Assembly (NCBI GenBank): GCA_024998755.1
Contig: JACEUU010000001.1
Coordinates: 240,473 to 304,472 of the forward strand
Source of the DNA: Vampirovibrio sp.
GTDB lineage: Bacteria; Cyanobacteriota; Vampirovibrionia; Vampirovibrionales; JAJTHC01
Reading direction: 5' to 3'
Length of the DNA stretch: 64,000 nt
The notes under the pieces are model-generated. The model had not been told where the DNA came from, did not search any database, and was given only the letters and a program-made list of their open reading frames with translations. Positions 43,946 to 52,656 of the stretch are shown piece by piece. How positions within the stretch are numbered: the stretch's first letter is position 1; each line of letters opens with the position of its first letter. Position numbers and translations under genes: made by a program.

Positions 43946-46387
43946 ATGGATGTGCCTGCTTTCGTGAATTCAACTTTATCTACCGTGAATAGTATTACCC
44001 ACTTTTCGTTTGATGGCTATAGTTGTACTGTTAACGGAAAAAGACAGGTTATTCGTAGTGCTTCGTTTCATTATTTTCGGTTGCCAAACCCTCGGCTTTG
44101 GCGTGAACGTTTGTTACGCCTGAAGCAAGCGGGCTATAACACGGTTGATTTATACCTTTGCTGGAGCTTTCATAGCCCAGCTGCGGGGCAGTATGATTTT
44201 TCGGGTATTCGAGATTTAGCCCGTTTGTTTGAAACGGTCGCTGAATTGGGCTTTTGGATGATTGTTCGCCCAGGCCCTTACATTAATGCCGAAGTCAGTG
44301 GTGGTGGCTTGCCTGAATGGGTTATCACTAGCCCTGAAATGGTGCCTCGGTGTCGGAAAGATGGGCAGGCGGTTGAAAGTTTGGCGTTTGTTAAGGCGGT
44401 TGAAGAATGGTGGTCTGCTGTTTTTCCCTTTTTTGTAAAAGCCCCTAATTTACTTTGGGTTCAAGTGGAAAATGAATATGCTACTGAAGGCATGGAAACG
44501 GACTACATGGCAGCGTTAGTGGCTTTGGCCAAACGCTTGGGTGCTACTTGTCCCCTTAGCCATAACGATTTATATGGCTATGGTAGCTTTAGCGATGTGG
44601 TTGATTTATACGCTTTAGACCATTACCCCATTACGGAACTAACGGAAGACTGGAAACCGACGGCTGGCGACTTGTTAGCCCAAACAGATATGTTGGAATC
44701 TCAAGTAAAATCAATTGTGCCACATTGCCCGTTGCATATTGCTGAAAGCCAAGCAGGGTGGTTTACTTCGTGGAAAGGACTACCTTATAAACAGGTGTTA
44801 AAACGCTTAGGCAACGAGGCTTTTCGGTTAATTACCAAAAGCTTGTTGGCTCAAGGGGTTACTATTTTTAACCACTATCATGCTTGTGGGGGCACTAATT
44901 GGGGGTATTTAGCTAGTACAGATACCATTAGTAGTTATGATTTTGCTGCTATCGTAGGTGAATGTGGCGATTTACGTCCGCATTTTTATGAAGCCTTGCA
45001 AATGAATAATTTATTAGATGCCTTTCCTGCTTTAGCCAGTACTCAACAGGTTGAATGGGCGGATGCCGGTGTGGCTATTTCAGCCCCTGAGCTGTGCTTA
45101 AAAATTAGACGCAATGTTGATGCCGTTGGCACGGGGAACTATGCCAAAACTCTGGGTGAATGGGTGTTTTTAAGAAATTTAAGCCAGTTGCCACAATCTG
45201 TTACGTTAACTAACCAAACGGATGCTTCAGAAACGGTAGAAATAACTATCCCCCCTTGGGAAGTTTACATTATGCCTTGGCATCAGCCGTTGCAGTTTGG
45301 GTGGCTTTTAAATTACACCACGAGCCCTGTACTCTATCAATCTGCAGATACGTTGTGGATTTTAGGCGACAAGCCCACTGAAGTTAAAGTTACTTCGCCA
45401 ACGGGTAAGCCGATGGTTATTTCGCTGGAAGAAGCTGTAGACCCATCCACTATTAAAATTCAGCAAGTGGAAAACGTCTTTATTGGCTGGGTAGGCAATG
45501 CCGGCTTACTACCTTTTCAGCCCAATTTAGAAAGCTATTATCAACAGTCATTTAAACCGTTGAAGGAATCCGTTTTAGAACCGTTGAAAGATGCGTTAGA
45601 ATGGGAATTTTCCACTAAGCCTCTAGTGCCTAGTACCTTTAATGATAAAGGCTTGCTTGGTATTGAAAGTGCTCAGTTAGGTGTGTTAGGGGCTAGCTGG
45701 TGGAGCTTCGCGTTTTCAGAAACCGATGCCTTGCCGGAATCATTTCGATTAGAAGCGGGGCATATTTGGAAACTTTATTTGAATAACACCATCATTGCTT
45801 GTAATACGGATTGGAAACCCAATTCAAAAGGAGCGTTGGAAGCTTGCACCGAAGTAGAATTAGTTCATGTGTTGGCTGGTAATTGGCGTGAAAACCAACC
45901 TAATTACCTATGGCTTTATACGGATAGCTTTGGGCGTACCAAGGGTTTTCATGATGATTTAGACCAAACTGCGGGGGTTAAAGCCCTTTCACTCAATGGG
46001 GAAGATGTGCTTGAAAAACTTTATTGGGTTGGGACTTCTTTACCCATGGAACATACTTGTGATTCTGAATTGTGGCTGAATACCACTTTAACCATTCCTC
46101 GAAACCAAAGTGAAGCCCCCTTGGCGTTTCAGTTAAGCTTACCGAGCAAACCCTTGGCTGAACGGATAGATATTTACTTGGGTGGTGTGTTAATGGGGCG
46201 TTACTGGAGCGAATGCCAAGCACAAACCGTTTTTTACTTACCCTTGCTACCCGCTTTGTTGAAGGAATCTCAGCCGTTGTTACTCTCTCTTCAATGTGTT
46301 TCTTATGCAGAATCTTTATGCCTTGAAGGCATGGTTCCCTTACTACCTCAACTAAAATTAATGAGTAATTACCCTTCCGTTTCCTAA
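43946..46387 (+). CDS. Beta-galactosidase, glycoside hydrolase family 35
   Basis: The 813-aa product is a GH35 enzyme: HYFRLPNPRLWRERLLRLKQAGYNTVDLYLCW (shown by key segments SFHYFRLP and GYNTVDLYLCW), RPGPYINAEVSGGGLPEW, WVQVENEY with the acid/base Glu at about residue 177, and HIAESQAGWF with the nucleophile Glu near 267. The catalytic TIM barrel covers about residues 20-340; the remaining 470 residues are beta-rich and include jelly-roll carbohydrate-binding regions typical of the family. No signal peptide is seen, so it is probably cytoplasmic and acts on imported galactosides. It stands alone between two MITE-like elements. Confidence 0.92.
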   Translation: MDVPAFVNSTLSTVNSITHFSFDGYSCTVNGKRQVIRSASFHYFRLPNPRLWRERLLRLKQAGYNTVDLYLCWSFHSPAAGQYDFSGIRDLARLFETVAELGFWMIVRPGPYINAEVSGGGLPEWVITSPEMVPRCRKDGQAVESLAFVKAVEEWWSAVFPFFVKAPNLLWVQVENEYATEGMETDYMAALVALAKRLGATCPLSHNDLYGYGSFSDVVDLYALDHYPITELTEDWKPTAGDLLAQTDMLESQVKSIVPHCPLHIAESQAGWFTSWKGLPYKQVLKRLGNEAFRLITKSLLAQGVTIFNHYHACGGTNWGYLASTDTISSYDFAAIVGECGDLRPHFYEALQMNNLLDAFPALASTQQVEWADAGVAISAPELCLKIRRNVDAVGTGNYAKTLGEWVFLRNLSQLPQSVTLTNQTDASETVEITIPPWEVYIMPWHQPLQFGWLLNYTTSPVLYQSADTLWILGDKPTEVKVTSPTGKPMVISLEEAVDPSTIKIQQVENVFIGWVGNAGLLPFQPNLESYYQQSFKPLKESVLEPLKDALEWEFSTKPLVPSTFNDKGLLGIESAQLGVLGASWWSFAFSETDALPESFRLEAGHIWKLYLNNTIIACNTDWKPNSKGALEACTEVELVHVLAGNWRENQPNYLWLYTDSFGRTKGFHDDLDQTAGVKALSLNGEDVLEKLYWVGTSLPMEHTCDSELWLNTTLTIPRNQSEAPLAFQLSLPSKPLAERIDIYLGGVLMGRYWSECQAQTVFYLPLLPALLKESQPLLLSLQCVSYAESLCLEGMVPLLPQLKLMSNYPSVS

Positions 46388-46509
46388 TATAGTATTTTAA
46401 CTAATTTATTTCGTAGGGGCGGATTGCATCCGCCAGCTGGAAGATTAATAGAAACGGGTGGATGCAATCCACCCCTACAGAGAACCAAAAACATTTTAAA
46501 ATACTATAT
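46387..46509. mobile_element. MITE-like element after the GH35 gene
   Basis: Inverted ends ATATAGTATTTTAA (46387-46400) and its complement (46496-46509) bound a GTAGGGGCGGATTGCATCCG palindrome with its partner GGGTGGATGCAATCCACCCC. It is 123 bp and starts at the last base of the GH35 stop codon. The core is the same repeat that sits inside the TolC-like gene at 58455. Confidence 0.88.
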
Positions 46510-46549
46510 CATTACCATATAACCCTTAATAGGAGTGTGATTACCACCG

Positions 46550-46930
46550 ATGATTATTCCAAAATTTTTATTGCAACGCTTGTGGGTGAAGGGGTCTTTA
46601 ACCCGCATTGCTACTGATAGACTGACGTTTCAGCTTGAAAACCCTTTTTTGCTGGGGCATTTAACGGGGGTTGAAGCCTTAACCCTTAACGGAAATTCGG
46701 TGGATTTATCTACTGTGCGGGTTTCTACGGATGTTAATAGTGCGGTGCTTGTGAATGAACTTTCAGCGGAAGTCCCGTTACCGATTGCTCATAAGCAGGT
46801 GGCGGTGTTTGAATTGGCTTGGGAAGCCCCAGTGCCTGCGGGCAAATTGGTGGTGGGCTTAACCGCCGTTAGCAAAGAAACGGGTGCCATGAGCATTACC
46901 TTGGAAGACACACTCGCTTCTTCGGTGTAA
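46550..46930 (+). CDS. Hypothetical beta-rich protein
   Basis: The 126-aa product is not recognised. It is beta-rich with alternating hydrophobic residues: LLQRLWVKGSLTRIATDRLTFQLENPFLLGHLTGVEALTLNG (key segment LWVKGSLTRIATDRLTFQL) and a C-terminal strand GKLVVGLTAVSKETGAMSITLED. No signal peptide or membrane segment. The ATG at 46550 has TAATAGGAGTG about 14 nt upstream. It lies between two MITE-like elements and downstream of the GH35 gene. It might be part of a carbohydrate module, but that is a guess from position only. Confidence 0.55.
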   Translation: MIIPKFLLQRLWVKGSLTRIATDRLTFQLENPFLLGHLTGVEALTLNGNSVDLSTVRVSTDVNSAVLVNELSAEVPLPIAHKQVAVFELAWEAPVPAGKLVVGLTAVSKETGAMSITLEDTLASSV

Positions 46931-46931
46931 A

Positions 46932-47089
46932 ACCAATTAAAAGTTTAAATAGCGTGTTGGCTTTAAATCATGGGCGGGCAACCACAAGGGTTCGCCCCTA
47001 CAGTAATCTTTAAATGTTCTCTCCGTAGGGGAGATCCTTGTGGTCTCCCGCTCCAAGATTTTACGACATTCAAACTTTGAAATGGTATA
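46932..47089. mobile_element. MITE with IS630-type termini
   Basis: The left end ACCAATTAAAAGTTTAAAT followed by AGCGTG (46932-46956) and the right end ending AACTTTGAAATGGTAT (to 47088) are inverted to each other and to the ends of the full IS630 element at 36898. The interior carries GGGCGGGCAACCACAAGGGTT and GTAGGGGAGATCCTTGTGGTC-like palindromes. It is 158 bp without coding capacity. Confidence 0.85.
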
Positions 47090-47190
47090 ACTCATTGAGG
47101 ATAATCTGTTACAAATGTAATTAAATAGAGTAGAATGGCATCGAATCCCAAACCGTATTGGGATGGTAATTGCAGAGGAGTCCCCAAAAC

Positions 47191-48795
47191 ATGACTACAA
47201 CTATCCCTACCGTCCAAAAAACAATTGTTGCCTATACCGGATTAGTGAATACGGCTGACAAAATTCATTACCAACTACCCCCCGCTAAATTAATTGAACT
47301 AGCACTGGCAAATGGCGAAGGTACATTGGCTAGTAATGGGGCATTAGTGGTTTACACAGGGCAATACACTGGGCGTTCTCCTAACGACCGCTTTATTGTT
47401 GATGAATTTCCTACCATCCATGAAACGGTCGATTGGAACGAGGTCAACCATCCTATTACGCCAGCTGTATTTGATAGGGTTTATAGTAAAGTTCAAGCCT
47501 ACTTAAGCGATAAAGACCTTTATGTGTTTGATGGCTTTTGTGGGGCAGATTTAGACTATCGGCTAAGCGTGCGGTTTATTACGGAACGAGCCAGCCATAA
47601 CTTGTTTGTGCATCAACTGTTTATTCGTCCAACCCAAGAGGAATTAGCTAATTTTGACCCCAACTATACCTTGCTTTGTGCCCCCAATTTACGGCTTTGC
47701 CCTGAAACGGATGGCGTTCATTCTGAAGCAGCAGTTTTGTTAGATATTGAACGAAAGCTGGTGGTTATTGCGGGTACAGGTTATGCAGGTGAAATGAAAA
47801 AATCTATTTTTTCTTTGATGAATTACCTCATGCCAGCAGCCAATGTCTTGCCCATGCACTGTTCCGCTAATGCTGGGCAAGATGGTAAAACGGCTTTGTT
47901 TTTTGGGCTTTCAGGTACGGGTAAAACCACCCTTTCGGCAGACCCTGAACGCTACCTGATTGGCGATGACGAGCATGGTTGGTCTGATAACGGCATTTTC
48001 AATTTTGAAGGCGGGTGTTATGCCAAGGCTATTCGGCTTTCTAAGGAAAACGAGCCTGAAATTTACCATGCCATTCGGTTTGGGGCGTTGTGTGAAAACG
48101 TGATGTTACACCCTGAAACCCATCAACCCAATTATGATGATGACACGCTAACTGAAAATTCTCGGGTGGGATATCCGATTGATTATATTCCCAATGCGGT
48201 TTTAAATGGTAGGGGCGTGCATCCTTCAACGGTCATTTTTCTTACAGCGGATGCGTTTGGTGTGTTGCCACCTATTTCAAAGCTGACCCCTCAGCAAGCT
48301 CAATACCATTTTATTAGTGGGTATACCAGTAAATTGGCGGGTACGGAACGGGGTATTACCGAACCGAAGGCGGCGTTTTCTGCGTGTTTTGGGTCGCCGT
48401 TTATGCCTCGGTCTGCTTCGGTTTACGCTAAATTGCTAATGGAACGAATTAATAAGCATAACGCCCAAGTGTATTTGGTTAATACGGGCTGGGTTGGTGG
48501 TGCTTACGGGGTGGGGCATCGTATGGCGATACCTTATACTCGGGCGATGATTCGTGCGGCGTTGAGCGGTGCTTTGGCGGATGTGCCCACTGAAGTTGAC
48601 CCTATTTTCCAGTTGGCGATTCCTACGCAATGCCTAGGTGTGCCTGTGGAACAATTGAACCCTAAGGCTATGTGGAGCGATAAAGTGGCTTATGATGTTG
48701 CGGCGAATGCGTTGGCTTTGCGATTTGTGGAAAACTTTGCCCGCTTTCAAGGCGTTGATGAGCTAATCGCCGTAGGCCCTAATCCGAAAGGGTAG
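47191..48795 (+). CDS. pckA: Phosphoenolpyruvate carboxykinase (ATP)
   Basis: PckA converts oxaloacetate and ATP to phosphoenolpyruvate, CO2 and ADP at the entry to gluconeogenesis. The 534-aa product has the ATP-type motifs: GLSGTGKTTLSADP (P-loop), LIGDDEHGWSDNGIFNFEGGCY (metal and substrate loop, key segment GDDEHGWSD), YTGRSPNDRFIVDE near the start, and PRSASVYAKLL. I start at the ATG at 47191, because GAGGAG lies 10 nt upstream; a TTG at 47170 would include the ribosome site in the protein. It is flanked by two repeat elements and is monocistronic. Confidence 0.97.
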   Translation: MTTTIPTVQKTIVAYTGLVNTADKIHYQLPPAKLIELALANGEGTLASNGALVVYTGQYTGRSPNDRFIVDEFPTIHETVDWNEVNHPITPAVFDRVYSKVQAYLSDKDLYVFDGFCGADLDYRLSVRFITERASHNLFVHQLFIRPTQEELANFDPNYTLLCAPNLRLCPETDGVHSEAAVLLDIERKLVVIAGTGYAGEMKKSIFSLMNYLMPAANVLPMHCSANAGQDGKTALFFGLSGTGKTTLSADPERYLIGDDEHGWSDNGIFNFEGGCYAKAIRLSKENEPEIYHAIRFGALCENVMLHPETHQPNYDDDTLTENSRVGYPIDYIPNAVLNGRGVHPSTVIFLTADAFGVLPPISKLTPQQAQYHFISGYTSKLAGTERGITEPKAAFSACFGSPFMPRSASVYAKLLMERINKHNAQVYLVNTGWVGGAYGVGHRMAIPYTRAMIRAALSGALADVPTEVDPIFQLAIPTQCLGVPVEQLNPKAMWSDKVAYDVAANALALRFVENFARFQGVDELIAVGPNPKG

Positions 48796-48802
48796 CTATA
48801 TT

Positions 48803-48931
48803 AGTTAGCATCATGGGCGGGAAGCCACAGAGAGCTTCCCCTACACAATAATTCCTTGTAGGGGCTGGTCTCTGTGCCAGCCCGTCTAAAATGCTAACTT
48901 CAATACGCTATTCACTCTTTGAAATGGTATA
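48803..48931. repeat. Nested GTAGGGG repeat and IS630-type right end
   Basis: AGTTAGCAT (48803-48811) and ATGCTAACT (48891-48899) enclose two palindromic units (GGGAAGCCACAGAGAGCTTCC and GTAGGGGCTGGTCTCTGTGCC). Immediately after comes ATACGCTATTCACTCTTTGA with AATGGTATAAG (to 48931), the same right-end sequence as at 32895, 47066 and 55285. Confidence 0.75.
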
Positions 48932-49002
48932 AGAAACCATCGTTCTTTTTTTGGCTTATAATGAAAGTCTCGTTATGTTTAACCCGCCCAAAAAGCAAAC
49001 CC

Positions 49003-50139
49003 ATGTCTTCTTCTACCCTTCCGCCACTGATAGAACTGAAAAAAATCCTGACCGACCTACAACCTCGGCTGTCTGTGGTGCAAAGCTATGCCACCAACCC
49101 TGAACGGTTAGAAAAACTGGCAAGCCTTGAAGCCCAAAGCCAAGACCCCTCCCTGTGGGATGCCCCGCAGGAAGCCCACTTGGTACTACAAGCATTAGCT
49201 CAATTACAGGCTCAACAAACGAAATATACGGGTTGGTTTGCTCGGTTTGAAGATGCGAAAGATTTGCTTGAACTGGCGGAATTGGAGCAGGATGAAACGC
49301 TTTATGCGGAACTTCGCCAAGAATTGGAAGCCTTTGATGCAGATATCCGCAAATGGGAGTTGGAACAGGTTTTGTGCGAAGAATACGACCAAGCAGATGC
49401 GTTGCTAACCGTCAATGCAGGGGCGGGTGGTACGGATGCTCAAGATTGGGCGGAAATGTTGTTTCGTATGTACTTGCGATGGGCGGAAATTCGGGGGTAT
49501 GGCGTACAGGTGGTAGATGAATCTGCGGGGGAAGAAGCGGGGCTGAAAAGTGCGACTGTCCGCCTTTCGGGGGCTTATGCTTATGGCTATGCCAAGGCGG
49601 AACGGGGGGTGCATAGGTTGGTGAGAATTTCTCCGTTTAATGCGAATGGTAAGCGTCAAACCAGTTTTGCTTCTATTGAAGTTAGCCCCGTGGTTACGGG
49701 TGTTAAAGCGGCAGATATTGACATTAAGCCTGAAGATTTAGAGGTAGATACCATGCGGGCGGGCGGTGCGGGTGGGCAGAACGTCAACAAGGTGGAAACG
49801 GCGGTGCGTATGACGCATAAACCGTCGGGTATTGTGGTTCGGGTTCAGCAGGAACGGAGCCAACACCAAAACCGAGAAATTGCGTTGGATTTGATAAAAT
49901 CCAAGTTGTTGGCGTTGCAAATAGCCCAGCAGGAAGCGAAAATTAATGCCCTTCGGGGTGGGGTGGTGGATATTAATTTTGGTAGCCAGATACGCTCTTA
50001 TGTGTTGCATCCTTATTCTATGGTGAAGGATCATCGTACGGGGCATGAAACGGCGAATGTGGGCGGTGTGATGGATGGTAAGCTGGATGAATTTATTGAG
50101 GCGTTTCTTAAGCAGAAGTTGGGTCAATCGGCGGTTTAG
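49003..50139 (+). CDS. prfB: Peptide chain release factor 2
   Basis: RF2 reads UGA and UAA and releases the peptide. The 378-aa product has the tripeptide anticodon-like SPF ([17 protein letters not shown]), the catalytic GGQ in [19 protein letters not shown], and the usual coiled-coil N-terminus beginning [19 protein letters not shown]. Unlike most bacterial prfB genes there is no UGA/+1 frameshift: the entire N-terminal region is in one frame. I choose the ATG at 49003; the upstream frame is open, and TATAAT at 48957-48962 looks like a promoter -10 rather than coding sequence. The prior gap carries repeats only. Confidence 0.94.
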   Translation: MSSSTLPPLIELKKILTDLQPRLSVVQSYATNPERLEKLASLEAQSQDPSLWDAPQEAHLVLQALAQLQAQQTKYTGWFARFEDAKDLLELAELEQDETLYAELRQELEAFDADIRKWELEQVLCEEYDQADALLTVNAGAGGTDAQDWAEMLFRMYLRWAEIRGYGVQVVDESAGEEAGLKSATVRLSGAYAYGYAKAERGVHRLVRISPFNANGKRQTSFASIEVSPVVTGVKAADIDIKPEDLEVDTMRAGGAGGQNVNKVETAVRMTHKPSGIVVRVQQERSQHQNREIALDLIKSKLLALQIAQQEAKINALRGGVVDINFGSQIRSYVLHPYSMVKDHRTGHETANVGGVMDGKLDEFIEAFLKQKLGQSAV

Positions 50140-50154
50140 GACAAGGGAAAAATT

Positions 50155-50400
50155 TTGTCATTTTGAGCGTAGTTGAGAAATCTCCTTAGTTTATTGAGGT
50201 TGTTTGGGCGTTGCGGTGTTTGCTTGGGGCGATGCCCCTTCCCACCCCGCCGTTGCCCCTTGCTTTGCACTCAACCCCGCCCCCCTTGCTGTCATTATTT
50301 ACTTCCCCCTCTCCCTCTGGGAGAGGGTTGGGGTGAGGGTTTCTTCAGGGCGGGTTTTCGCCCTATGGGCAACCCAACTAACGCAGGGAATAAAAAACAG
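50155..50400. repeat. Intergenic dispersed repeats after prfB
   Basis: The stretch begins with TGTCATTTTGAGCGTAGTTG and AGAAATCTCCTTAG, a half unit of the family at 3105 and 21118. Near 50310 a CCCTCTCCCTCTGGGAGAGGG palindrome (split for length) is followed by TTGGGGTGAGGG, a widespread bacterial repeat, and GGGCGGGTTTTCGCCC at 50349-50364 is a small stem. No gene is credible here although two overlapping frames are open. Confidence 0.75.
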
Positions 50401-51396
50401 TTATGCTACTTGCGTCAGTATTTTCTCAGAAGAAATGGCACTGTTAATTTTTAGCAAAGGTATCATCTGTTCAATAATTCCTTGAACAACTGGCACAGCT
50501 ACGCTATTACCAAATTGTTTGTAAGCTTGGGTATCAGAAACAGGAATCTGAAACGAGTCGGGAAACCCTTGTAACCGAGCAGCTTCTCTTGGCGTTAATT
50601 TCCGAGGGTTTTTATTTTCTTGAGCAATTAAAATCTCACTACCATCTTTATAATATCTTGCTGAAATGGTACTGGTGTAAACGGAATTTTCATCAAATAA
50701 ACTATAACCAAAACCATAACCTTTTGCTTGATGTTCAGCCTTACGGCGTTGATGCCCATGCCATAACGCATCCGAAATCGTATATTTTTCTGCTACTTTC
50801 GCTTCCAAAATATGACCTACTTTGGTTAGAGGGTTAGAAGGTGTCGGGAATTGAAAAGTATAAGCATCAGGATTTTTCAAGAAACCCACAAGATAAAGCC
50901 GTTCTCTATTTTGAGGCACGCCAAACTCTTTGGCATTCAAAACCGTTGTATGAACTTCATAACCCAAAGCATCTAAATGATTCAAAATAATCCGAAGCGT
51001 TCTACCTTTATCATGCCCTTTTAACTGTTTTACATTTTCCAATAAAAACGATTGTGGTCTTTTTTCTATTAAAATACGTTCAATGTCAAAAAATAATGTT
51101 CCTCTTGTATCTTCAAACCCACGTTTTAAGCCCGCTTGCGAAAAAGGTTGACACGGAAAACCAGCCAACAATAAATCATGACTAGGAACATCTGTTTCGG
51201 GCAGTAAAGTAATATCAGAAGCATAATTTTCGCAATTGAAATTAGCTTGATAAGTAGCTTGGGCGTGTTTATCAATTTCACAAGTTAAGACACATTGAGA
51301 ATCAATATTATAAGCATTTAAGGCTTGTTCAACACCCAAGCGAATACCACCAATACCAGCGAACAAATCCACAAAACGAATCATTCTTTTCATCAT
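50401..51396 (-). CDS. DNA (cytosine-5)-methyltransferase, type II
   Basis: The 331-aa product has the ordered C5-methyltransferase motifs: motif I VDLFAGIGGIRLG, motif IV AGFPCQPFSQAG with the catalytic Cys, motif VI ENVKQLKGHDKG, motif VIII QNRERLYLVGF, and motif X KQFGNSVAVPVV. The target-recognition region lies at about residues 190-270. The text GLKRGFEDTRGTLFFDIERIL is typical of enzymes such as those with CCNGG/CCWGG-type targets. It begins at an ATG pair at 51396, with GGGAG about 9 nt upstream, in the tail of the restriction gene. It protects host DNA from the partner. Confidence 0.92.
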   Translation of the reverse strand: MMKRMIRFVDLFAGIGGIRLGVEQALNAYNIDSQCVLTCEIDKHAQATYQANFNCENYASDITLLPETDVPSHDLLLAGFPCQPFSQAGLKRGFEDTRGTLFFDIERILIEKRPQSFLLENVKQLKGHDKGRTLRIILNHLDALGYEVHTTVLNAKEFGVPQNRERLYLVGFLKNPDAYTFQFPTPSNPLTKVGHILEAKVAEKYTISDALWHGHQRRKAEHQAKGYGFGYSLFDENSVYTSTISARYYKDGSEILIAQENKNPRKLTPREAARLQGFPDSFQIPVSDTQAYKQFGNSVAVPVVQGIIEQMIPLLKINSAISSEKILTQVA

Positions 51397-51401
51397 GAAT
51401 G

Positions 51402-52271
51402 CTACTCCCAAAATCTCAGATAATTAGGAATGGTTTGATTAAAAAACTTTTCAAACGAGGTAACATTATCCGCTGATGCTAGCCGTCGTTTTTCAACTTC
51501 AGGAACAATTAAATTGATATTCTGATGGTTCATTCGTTGTAAATTAGTCTCAGACAAACCATCATCTAAAGTTAAAAGATAGACCGTCGGGATATTCGTT
51601 CGCTTTTGTTCTTCAGCCACTTCTTGCCAACGTTCCCGCAACGATGTTTTCATCGTGATAAACACGCATTGGCTTCTATTTTGATGAAAAGCCTGTTGGC
51701 TGGGAATAATACCATCAACCATTTTGCCAATATTATTTGTTTTATAAAACGTAGACCCCAAGCTGGCTTGGCTTTCAAATGGGTATTGATATTGATCAAC
51801 AATAATATGTTCAATCAGCTTTTCAAACACCTTCCCTGAACGAGACCGTCTTGAATTAGTAGATGACAAGCAAAGCTCATAAAGATAAGGGGTTAAGAAA
51901 CCAGCCGTTTGCCCCACCACTTTGGCAATTTCAGATTGTTCAATCGTCGTTTTTTTCGTGTCTAAATGTTCTGCAATAGCAGATGCTAAAACCGTTGAAG
52001 CGTAATCATTTTTTTCTAACAGCAGATTCAGCATTTCTTTGTGAAAGACTAATTCTTCTTCTAAATAAAATTCCCAAGCAAAGCTTCTAACTTTTGTAAT
52101 ATAGTCGGATACTTTGTTTCTGTCAAAAATAACATTTTGAGTTAATGCTTTTTTGACGAAATAATCGGGCGATTTTACAAACTTAGCACGAGTCAACTTA
52201 ATTTGCTTTTTCCACTGTTCTTTTTCGTGTGGCGTTAGTTCTGTTAATAAATGAAGCGTTGATGTTGACAA
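51402..52271 (-). CDS. EcoRII-like type II restriction endonuclease
   Basis: The 289-aa product has in its C-terminal half the EcoRII-type PD-(D/E)XK core: RSRSGKVFEKLIEHII, then KMVDGIIPS, then CVFITMKTSLRERWQEVAEEQ, where the Lys-Thr-x-x-x-Arg-Trp block is the most telling part. In the family this cleaves CCWGG or CCNGG-like sites. The N-terminal 150 residues are helical and replace the effector domain of EcoRII, so this is closer to single-domain relatives. The methyltransferase gene follows with 5 nt between stop and start. The pair is a complete restriction-modification system. The target is inferred, not shown. Confidence 0.82.
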   Translation of the reverse strand: MSTSTLHLLTELTPHEKEQWKKQIKLTRAKFVKSPDYFVKKALTQNVIFDRNKVSDYITKVRSFAWEFYLEEELVFHKEMLNLLLEKNDYASTVLASAIAEHLDTKKTTIEQSEIAKVVGQTAGFLTPYLYELCLSSTNSRRSRSGKVFEKLIEHIIVDQYQYPFESQASLGSTFYKTNNIGKMVDGIIPSQQAFHQNRSQCVFITMKTSLRERWQEVAEEQKRTNIPTVYLLTLDDGLSETNLQRMNHQNINLIVPEVEKRRLASADNVTSFEKFFNQTIPNYLRFWE

Positions 52272-52380
52272 AATATATCGTCCTTAAATTTGTAACCTAT
52301 TGGTTATAGTTTACTATAAATCAGAGATAATACTCAACCCAATAAGTGTGTTTTGTCCATTTTAAATGACCCTACTTACC

Positions 52381-52617
52381 CACTTGATTTTCTGCCCGAA
52401 ATTCAAGTGCGTCTTGAAATAATTCCTTAAAATCAAGTGGATCTTGAATTCGTGGCAAACAATCAAGTGGGCATCGTTAAAAAACGGTAATAAAAACCCT
52501 GTAAACCACCTAAAATAAAGCCTTTACACCACTTCATCATCTAGCTAAAATCTGTCAAACTTGAATTTCTGCCTTTATTTCAAGTGGCACTTGAATAGGC
52601 GGTAAACAATCAAGTTT
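52381..52617. promoter_or_regulatory. Cluster of ten CAAGT/ACTTG boxes (possible operator array)
   Basis: The 367-nt gap between the restriction gene (minus) and dnaX (plus) holds ten copies of a box read as CACTTGA or its complement TCAAGTG, some shortened to CTTGA. They start at about 52381, 52401, 52411, 52431, 52441, 52461, 52558, 52578, 52588 and 52608. Two blocks of about 90 bp (52379-52473 and 52556-52617) share their order and text, such as GGCAAACAATCAAGTGG and CGGTAAACAATCAAGTTT. It looks like an array of protein-binding sites, perhaps for a repressor, or an iteron-like array. No coding potential is evident. Confidence 0.55.
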
Positions 52618-52656
52618 TATTTGTAAAAGCTCGTCATTTTGGGTAGAATAAAATTT

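Noticed and set aside
50173..50485. Two overlapping 93-codon frames after prfB
   Set aside because: They lie across dispersed palindromic repeats and the 3' end of the methyltransferase gene, with Cys/Pro/Arg-rich composition typical of spurious translation.
50401..52271. Depletion of CCWGG as proof of target
   Set aside because: CCTGG occurs in the window (for example 7832-7836), and a host site would be methylated anyway, so presence or absence is not informative without a count.
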